Of a stretch of DNA of 18,719 nt, positions 14,362 through 18,719 are shown piece after piece (position 1 is the first letter of the stretch; the number at the start of each line of letters is the position of its first letter). The notes under the pieces were generated by a model that saw nothing but the letters and a program-made list of their open reading frames with translations, did not search any database and was not told the DNA's origin. Location of the stretch: the NCBI GenBank assembly GCA_945950065.1, contig CAMFGQ010000014.1, positions 1-18,719 of the forward strand. Direction: 5' to 3'. The DNA comes from an uncultured Clostridia bacterium (GTDB taxonomy: Bacteria; Bacillota; Clostridia; Peptostreptococcales; Acidaminobacteraceae). Position numbers and translations under genes: made by a program.

Positions 14362-16266
14362 ATGCTGTACGCAACTACAGAGCAACATGAAAAACTAAGA
14401 GAAAAAGTTCGTGCTTTTGCAGAAGAAAAAGTCAAACCCTTAGCTTTTATGTTGGACCAAGGGAATGAATTCCCAAAGGAAATTGTCAAGGAACTCGGTG
14501 AACTGGGACTGATGGGAATCTATTTCCCGAAAAAATATGGGGGAGCTGGACTGGATATGATCAGCTACGCCATTGCGGTAGAGGAACTATCCCGAGTTGA
14601 CGCTGGAGTAGGTGTCATCCTTTCAGCTCACACATCCCTAGGATGTAATCCAATTTATGATTTTGGAACCGAAGAGCAAAAACTGAAATACTTAGTTCCC
14701 ATGGCTAAAGGCGAAAAATTAGGAGCCTTTGGACTTACGGAAGAAAATGCTGGATCTGATGCAGGTGGTACAGAGACCGTAGCCGTCTTACAGGGTGATC
14801 ACTATATCTTAAATGGCAATAAAATATTCATAACCAATGGTGGTGAAGCCGATACTTACATCGTCTTTGCTGTGACAACGCCTGGAATTGGTACTCGAGG
14901 CATCTCAGCCTTCATTGTTGAAAAAGGTTGGAAGGGTTTCGAGTTTGGAGAGCATTACGATAAATTGGGAATTCGCTCCTCTGAAACAAGAGAGCTTCTC
15001 TTTAATGATGTGCGTGTACCCAAAGAGAACCTTCTCGGTAAAGAAGGAGAAGGCTTCAAAATCGCCATGCAGACCTTAGATGGTGGAAGAATTGGAATCG
15101 CATCTCAAGCTCTAGGTATTGCTCAAGGTGCTTTTGAGGCTGCTCTGGAGTATGCTAAAGATCGTGAGCAATTCGGTATGCCCATTGGAGCACAACAGAT
15201 TATTGGCTTCAAATTGGCAGATATGGACACCAAGGTCAGTGCATCAAGACTTCTTGTGTATAAAGCTGCTGCACTTAAGACAGCAGGTGAGCGATATGGA
15301 AAAGAAGCTGCTATGGCTAAAATGTATGCATCTGAAGCAGCTATTTATGTTGCTAATGAAGCTCTTCAAATCCACGGTGGTAATGGCTATCTCAAGGGTA
15401 TGGAAGTTGAACGCTTCTATCGTGATGCCAAAATTACCACCATCTATGAAGGAACCAATGAGATCATGCGTGTAGTCATTGCCGCAAATCTACTTGGACC
15501 CATTAGTCGAACCACAAAGCCTCAAACAAAACGTGCTCCTGGTGGAACAACCGGATACCGTAAGAAAATCATTTTCAAAGATGGTACACCTGAAGAACAA
15601 GTGGATGCACTGGTTGCTGCACTTGAAGCTGATGGTTATGACTTTACGGTGGGAATTCCCATTGACACCCCTGTAGGAAAAGCTGAGCGTCTTGTCAGTG
15701 CTGGTCAAGGTATCGGTGCAAAAGAAAACATGAAGCTGATTGAAAAAGTAGCTAAGAATGTAGGAGCTGCCATTAGTTCCTCTCGACCTGTGGCTGAGAC
15801 CCTAAAATATCTACCTCTGGATCGCTATGTAGGTATGTCTGGACAAAGCTTCAAAGGGAACTTGTATATCGCGGCTGGAATCTCTGGTGCTGGACAGCAT
15901 CTCAAGGGATTAAAAGAAGCATCTACCATCGTTGCCATCAACAACAATCCCAATGCTAAGATCTTTAAAAATGCTGACTATGGTATTGTAGGTGATCTAC
16001 AAGAGATCTTACCACTGCTTGCCAAACGTCTGGATACGGGTGAAAAGAAACCTGCTCCACCAATGATTAAACTCAAGAGAAAAGAACCCAAACAACCAAA
16101 ACAAATCTGGCAACTCTATGTATGTAATGGATGTGGCTTTGAATACAATCCAGGTGTGGGCGATATGGAAAATGACATCGTACCAGGAACCAAATATGAA
16201 GAACTTCCAGAAGAGTGGACATGCCCAGAGTGTGGTGAAGAGAAGACCGCATTTATCGAAGTATAA
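14362..16266 (+). CDS. Acyl-CoA dehydrogenase / ETF-alpha FAD domain / rubredoxin fusion protein
   Basis: This 634-residue protein holds three redox modules. Residues 1 to about 380 are a complete acyl-CoA dehydrogenase: GLTEENAGSDAGG for FAD/substrate binding, ALQIHGGNGY, and catalytic base E363 in IYEGTNEIMR, the position used by short-chain (butyryl-CoA type) enzymes. A linker follows at about 381-440. Residues 440-560 match only the C-terminal FAD domain of ETF-alpha: LVSAGQGI, SSRPVAE (474-), GISGAGQHLKG (506-), AINNNPNAKIF and ADYGIVGDL. The ETF-alpha N-terminal domain and ETF-beta are absent. Residues 584-634 are a rubredoxin, with Fe ligands C588-x2-C591 and C621-x2-C624. RBS AGGAGG is 5 bases before ATG 14362. 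The flavodiiron gene starts 11 bp downstream. The domains are certain; electron flow from acyl-CoA to rubredoxin is inferred. Confidence 0.95.
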   Translation: MLYATTEQHEKLREKVRAFAEEKVKPLAFMLDQGNEFPKEIVKELGELGLMGIYFPKKYGGAGLDMISYAIAVEELSRVDAGVGVILSAHTSLGCNPIYDFGTEEQKLKYLVPMAKGEKLGAFGLTEENAGSDAGGTETVAVLQGDHYILNGNKIFITNGGEADTYIVFAVTTPGIGTRGISAFIVEKGWKGFEFGEHYDKLGIRSSETRELLFNDVRVPKENLLGKEGEGFKIAMQTLDGGRIGIASQALGIAQGAFEAALEYAKDREQFGMPIGAQQIIGFKLADMDTKVSASRLLVYKAAALKTAGERYGKEAAMAKMYASEAAIYVANEALQIHGGNGYLKGMEVERFYRDAKITTIYEGTNEIMRVVIAANLLGPISRTTKPQTKRAPGGTTGYRKKIIFKDGTPEEQVDALVAALEADGYDFTVGIPIDTPVGKAERLVSAGQGIGAKENMKLIEKVAKNVGAAISSSRPVAETLKYLPLDRYVGMSGQSFKGNLYIAAGISGAGQHLKGLKEASTIVAINNNPNAKIFKNADYGIVGDLQEILPLLAKRLDTGEKKPAPPMIKLKRKEPKQPKQIWQLYVCNGCGFEYNPGVGDMENDIVPGTKYEELPEEWTCPECGEEKTAFIEV

Positions 16267-16277
16267 GGAGGTAAATG

Positions 16278-17498
16278 ATGCATAATGTACGAAAAATCAC
16301 CGATGATTTATATTGGGTTGGTTCTGATGAGAACCGTTTAGCTTTGTTTGAGAACATACATCCTCTTCCAGAGGGAGTATCCTATAATGCCTATCTCCTT
16401 TTAGATGAAAAAACGGTGCTCTTTGATACGGTGGATTGGGCTGTGGCTCGTCAGTATCTGGAAAATGTAGAGCATGTGTTGGATGGACGTGATCTAGACT
16501 ATCTTGTGATCAACCATATGGAACCTGACCATGCTGCCTGTTTTGAAGAAGTTCTTCTTCGCTATCCTAAGGCGCAAGTCTATTGCACCAATAAAGCCTA
16601 TCTTCTTATGGGACAGTTTGGCTTTAATCTAGACAACACGAAGCTCATTGAGGTGCAAGAGGGGGATACCCTGAAAACAGGAAAGCATGAATTCCTCTTT
16701 ATCGAAGCTCCTATGGTGCACTGGCCAGAAGCCATGGTCACCCTTGATGTTACCAATGGTTTCCTCTTCTCGGCTGATGCCTTTGGTAGTTTCGGAACCC
16801 TGGATGGACGTCTCTTTGATGATGAAGTGGACTTTGAAAAAGAATATCTTGACTATGCTCGTCGCTATCTGACGAATATTGTTGGGAAATATGGTCCTCA
16901 TGTTCAGGCGCTTCTCAAGAAGGCCTCAGGTGTGGAACTGAAAATGCTCTTACCTCTGCATGGGCCTGTATGGAGAACCAATCTTGGCTACATTGTCGAT
17001 AAATATGTCAAATGGTCCACCTATACCCCTGAAGAGGATGGAGTTCTGATCATTTATGGCTCCATGTATGGTTCTTCAGAAAATGCAGCCAGAAGTTTAG
17101 CAAGACGTCTTGTAGAGCGGGGAGTGACCAATCTTAAACTTTACGATGTGTCCAAGACCCATGAGTCCTATCTGATTGCTGAAGCTTTCAAGTATTCTCA
17201 TATGGTGCTTGTGGCTCCTACCTACAATCTGAATCTCTATCCGCCGATGGAGAATTTCCTGCAACACATGAAGCTGCTTAATCTACAGAATCGTACCATT
17301 GGGCTGATCTCCAATGGATCCTGGGCTCCAACATCCGGTAGAATCATGCGAGAAATCATTGATGAAATGAAAAACATGACCATCCTTGATGAAGAGGTTG
17401 AACTTGTCTCCTCTATGTCAGAGCGTGATGATGAAGCCATGGATGCTTTAGCAGATAGCATTAAGAAAAGCTTTGAAAAACAAGAGAAAACAGCATAA
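16278..17498 (+). CDS. Class A flavodiiron protein (FprA-type O2/NO reductase)
   Basis: Flavodiiron proteins are cytoplasmic enzymes that reduce O2 to water or NO to N2O, usually with electrons from rubredoxin. The beta-lactamase-like domain carries the full diiron ligand set H80-x-E82-x-D84-H85, H148, D167 and H228, matching Desulfovibrio ROO with an offset of one or two. A flavodoxin domain with the FMN loop GSMYGSSENAA begins near residue 255. At 406 residues there is no extra rubredoxin or flavin reductase domain, making this class A. Of two tandem ATGs, 16278 is preferred: AAGGAGG (16265-16271) overlaps the previous stop codon and is 6 bases away. The close 11-bp spacing to a rubredoxin-ending gene strongly suggests that the fusion protein is its direct electron donor. 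Confidence 0.96.
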   Translation: MHNVRKITDDLYWVGSDENRLALFENIHPLPEGVSYNAYLLLDEKTVLFDTVDWAVARQYLENVEHVLDGRDLDYLVINHMEPDHAACFEEVLLRYPKAQVYCTNKAYLLMGQFGFNLDNTKLIEVQEGDTLKTGKHEFLFIEAPMVHWPEAMVTLDVTNGFLFSADAFGSFGTLDGRLFDDEVDFEKEYLDYARRYLTNIVGKYGPHVQALLKKASGVELKMLLPLHGPVWRTNLGYIVDKYVKWSTYTPEEDGVLIIYGSMYGSSENAARSLARRLVERGVTNLKLYDVSKTHESYLIAEAFKYSHMVLVAPTYNLNLYPPMENFLQHMKLLNLQNRTIGLISNGSWAPTSGRIMREIIDEMKNMTILDEEVELVSSMSERDDEAMDALADSIKKSFEKQEKTA

Positions 17499-17505
17499 TT
17501 GTTAT

Positions 17506-17530
17506 AGCCAGGTACGCCTGGCTTTTTTTT
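17506..17530 (+). terminator. Rho-independent terminator of the fusion/flavodiiron operon
   Basis: AGCCAGG (17506-17512), loop TACG, CCTGGCT (17517-17523), T run to 17530, 8 bases after the flavodiiron stop codon. Confidence 0.9.
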
Positions 17531-17558
17531 ATGCTATGATGTGTGCTGAGGAGGAACC

Positions 17559-18158
17559 ATGGAGAGATATTATGATGAGGTGCTTGGAATCGAAACCCTT
17601 GGTTATCGCGAATGGGATGATGAGCCTGAGTACTATCGCTGTGAATCAACGCCCTATCGAGCCTTAGCACAGCTTGCCAAAGACTTCCCTTTAAAGGAAG
17701 AGCATCATGTCGTTGACTTTGGATGTGGGAGAGGGAGAGTGAGTTTTTATCTTCACCATCTATTTAACCTTCGCGTTACGGGGATTGAATTGCATGAAGA
17801 GACCTTTGCAGAGCTGAAAGAAAATGAACAGAGCTATTTACAGCGTAAGGATTTAGAGGAGTCTCCTTTTACCTTTTTGCAGTGTCATGTAGAGGACTTT
17901 ATTCCTGAAGACCAAGATGTCTTCTATTTCTTTAACCCTTTCTCGGTAAAGATTTTTAGAAAAGTACTTGCCAACATCGAGAGATCTCTTGAGAAAAAAG
18001 ATCGCGAGTGTTACTTGATCCTTTACTATCCTTTTATCGATTATAAATACTATTTGGAGAAATACACCACCTTTGAAAAAGTCCTTCGCATTCGCCTAGA
18101 TTGGGAAGAGGATGAACGGGAAAAATTTATAATTTATCGTCATCTTCCGCTCTACTAA
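17559..18158 (+). CDS. Class I SAM-dependent methyltransferase
   Basis: The 199-residue protein contains motif I of Rossmann-fold methyltransferases, HHVVDFGCGRGRVSFYL (about 49-65), an acidic end of strand 2 in VTGIELHEE, and a strand 4 motif VFYFFNPFS in place of the more common D/N-PPY. The N-terminus (MERYYDEVLGIETLGYREWDD) is acidic and the C-terminus rich in Tyr and charged residues. Length fits small-molecule or protein methyltransferases of Firmicutes with no assigned substrate; I cannot name the target. GAGGAGG (17548-17554) is 4 bases before ATG 17559. It lies 60 bp after the flavodiiron stop, behind a terminator, so it probably has its own promoter, though none is clear. Confidence 0.85.
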   Translation: MERYYDEVLGIETLGYREWDDEPEYYRCESTPYRALAQLAKDFPLKEEHHVVDFGCGRGRVSFYLHHLFNLRVTGIELHEETFAELKENEQSYLQRKDLEESPFTFLQCHVEDFIPEDQDVFYFFNPFSVKIFRKVLANIERSLEKKDRECYLILYYPFIDYKYYLEKYTTFEKVLRIRLDWEEDEREKFIIYRHLPLY

Positions 18159-18201
18159 TCGTTTATTTTTGTTATTTTAGGATATATAAATAGCAGAGGC
18201 A

Positions 18202-18366
18202 GGCGCCCTGGAATCAAATGATCACTATCCTCTATAGCCTCTATCCCGGAAGAGGGGATTCTTTTACGGAAGACTTTCGGGACTAGATGGAGTATGTCTG
18301 TAAAGAACGTTGAGTGAGTATCGAAAGATGAGTAAGGTGATTCCGAGCATGAATATGCAGGGCGCC
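18202..18366 (+). ncRNA. Possible structured RNA or leader before the GNAT gene
   Basis: The 240-bp gap 18159-18398 contains a perfect 9-bp closing helix, GGCGCCCTG (18202-18210) with CAGGGCGCC (18358-18366), 147 bases apart. Inside it a second helix can form, GAATCA (18211-18216) with TGATTC (18338-18343), a small hairpin CAT-GAAT-ATG-like element (18348-18357), and a hairpin CCTCT/AGAGG (18238-18255). An alternative pairing GAATC (18211-18215) with GATTC (18257-18261), followed by TTTT, competes with the second helix, as in switching leaders. I cannot match it to a known riboswitch, T-box, 6S, tmRNA or SRP signature. It could also be an independent sRNA. The RBS of the GNAT gene is 20 bases downstream and not visibly sequestered. 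Confidence 0.45.
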
Positions 18367-18398
18367 GTTACTATCTAAACAAGAGTGAGGAGGCAATG

Positions 18399-18686
18399 AT
18401 GCAAGAAGTGAAACGAGGTGTTGGTCGACTTTGGATAGGTGATGATGAGAAAAATCCTCTAGCTGTCATTGAATACAAACCCTTTAAAGAGGATGTCTAT
18501 GTGGTTACATCTACCCGTGTTCGTCCGGAACTCAGAGGGCAAAGCATTGCCGGAATCTTGTTAGATGAGCTTTCGGATTTAGCACGAGAAGAGGGTTTTA
18601 AGCTGAAGGCACAATGCTCCTATGTGGTGAAAAAATTCGATGTCGATTCAAAGTATGATGATGTAAATGTAGAAAAGCAAAGCTAG
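18399..18686 (+). CDS. Short GNAT family (YjdJ/COG2388-like) N-acetyltransferase
   Basis: The 95-residue protein is a minimal GNAT fold: ...ITY-like ITEFKPF-type strand AVIEYKPFKEDVYVVTSTRV, then the acetyl-CoA loop VRPELRGQSIAGILLDELSDLAREEGFKLKAQCSYVVKKF. The R-G-Q-x-I-A-x-x-L-L pattern and the A-x-C-S-Y-V ending are typical of the short COG2388 group, whose substrates are largely unknown. Of two tandem ATGs, 18399 is preferred because GAGGAGG (18387-18393) is 5 bases upstream, against 2 for ATG 18396. The stop codon lies inside the stem of its own terminator. Confidence 0.82.
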   Translation: MQEVKRGVGRLWIGDDEKNPLAVIEYKPFKEDVYVVTSTRVRPELRGQSIAGILLDELSDLAREEGFKLKAQCSYVVKKFDVDSKYDDVNVEKQS

Positions 18687-18707
18687 GGCATAAACCCTAG
18701 CTTTTTT
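18680..18707 (+). terminator. Rho-independent terminator overlapping the GNAT stop codon
   Basis: AAGCTAGGG (18680-18688), loop CATAAA, CCCTAGCTT (18695-18703), T run to 18707. The TAG stop (18684-18686) is part of the left arm. Confidence 0.9.
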
Positions 18708-18719
18708 CATGAAGAAAGG

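Noticed and set aside
1..18719. tRNA, rRNA, CRISPR arrays, insertion sequences or prophage genes
   Set aside because: I looked for tRNA-like cloverleaf ends, regularly spaced direct repeats, transposase motifs and integrase motifs and saw none.

Overview
The window looks like chromosomal DNA of an anaerobic, low-to-medium GC Firmicute, most likely a member of the Clostridia. The signs are strong AAGGAGG-type ribosome binding sites, many short rho-independent terminators, a radA-carD-PIN/TRAM housekeeping block, and genes typical of anaerobes (class I hybrid cluster protein, flavodiiron protein, rubredoxin). I cannot name the species from sequence alone.

Region 1 (1-4702) is core: the 3' end of an EF-G-like translation factor, then radA, a CarD-family RNA polymerase-binding regulator, a YacL-type PIN/TRAM membrane protein, a LiaF-like membrane-anchored protein and a class U-type Sir2 deacylase. 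carD, the PIN/TRAM gene and the LiaF-like gene overlap or nearly touch, with each RBS inside the preceding gene, so they are probably translated together.

Region 2 (4893-9221) looks like a decaying catabolic cluster: a permease shrunk to 98 codons, a YtcJ-type amidohydrolase broken by one missing A, an unidentified gene remnant, an intact class V (alanine/ureidoglycine-glyoxylate type) aminotransferase, and the C-terminal half of an M20 allantoate/N-carbamoyl-amino-acid amidohydrolase with an in-frame TGA. The aminotransferase and M20 pair suggests a former ureide or carbamoyl-amino-acid pathway.

Region 3 (9220-12281) is a nitrosative-stress module: an FMN split-barrel protein, a Crp/Fnr regulator with N-terminal cysteines, and hcp. 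A perfect FNR box (TTGAT-N4-ATCAA) lies in the last codons of the regulator gene, about 41 bp upstream of the predicted hcp transcription start. A divergent pair follows: an SDR oxidoreductase on the minus strand with a perfect 15-bp palindrome in its promoter, and an EamA/DMT transporter.

Region 4 (14226-17530) holds the most interesting system: a 634-residue protein joining an acyl-CoA dehydrogenase, an ETF-alpha-type FAD domain and a C-terminal rubredoxin, followed 11 bp later by a flavodiiron protein with a complete diiron site. Read as a chain, this could pass electrons from an acyl-CoA through FAD, FAD, rubredoxin and FMN to a diiron centre that reduces O2 (or NO) without soluble ETF-beta or NAD(P)H. 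The window ends with a methyltransferase, a possible structured RNA closed by a perfect 9-bp helix, and a short GNAT-like acetyltransferase.
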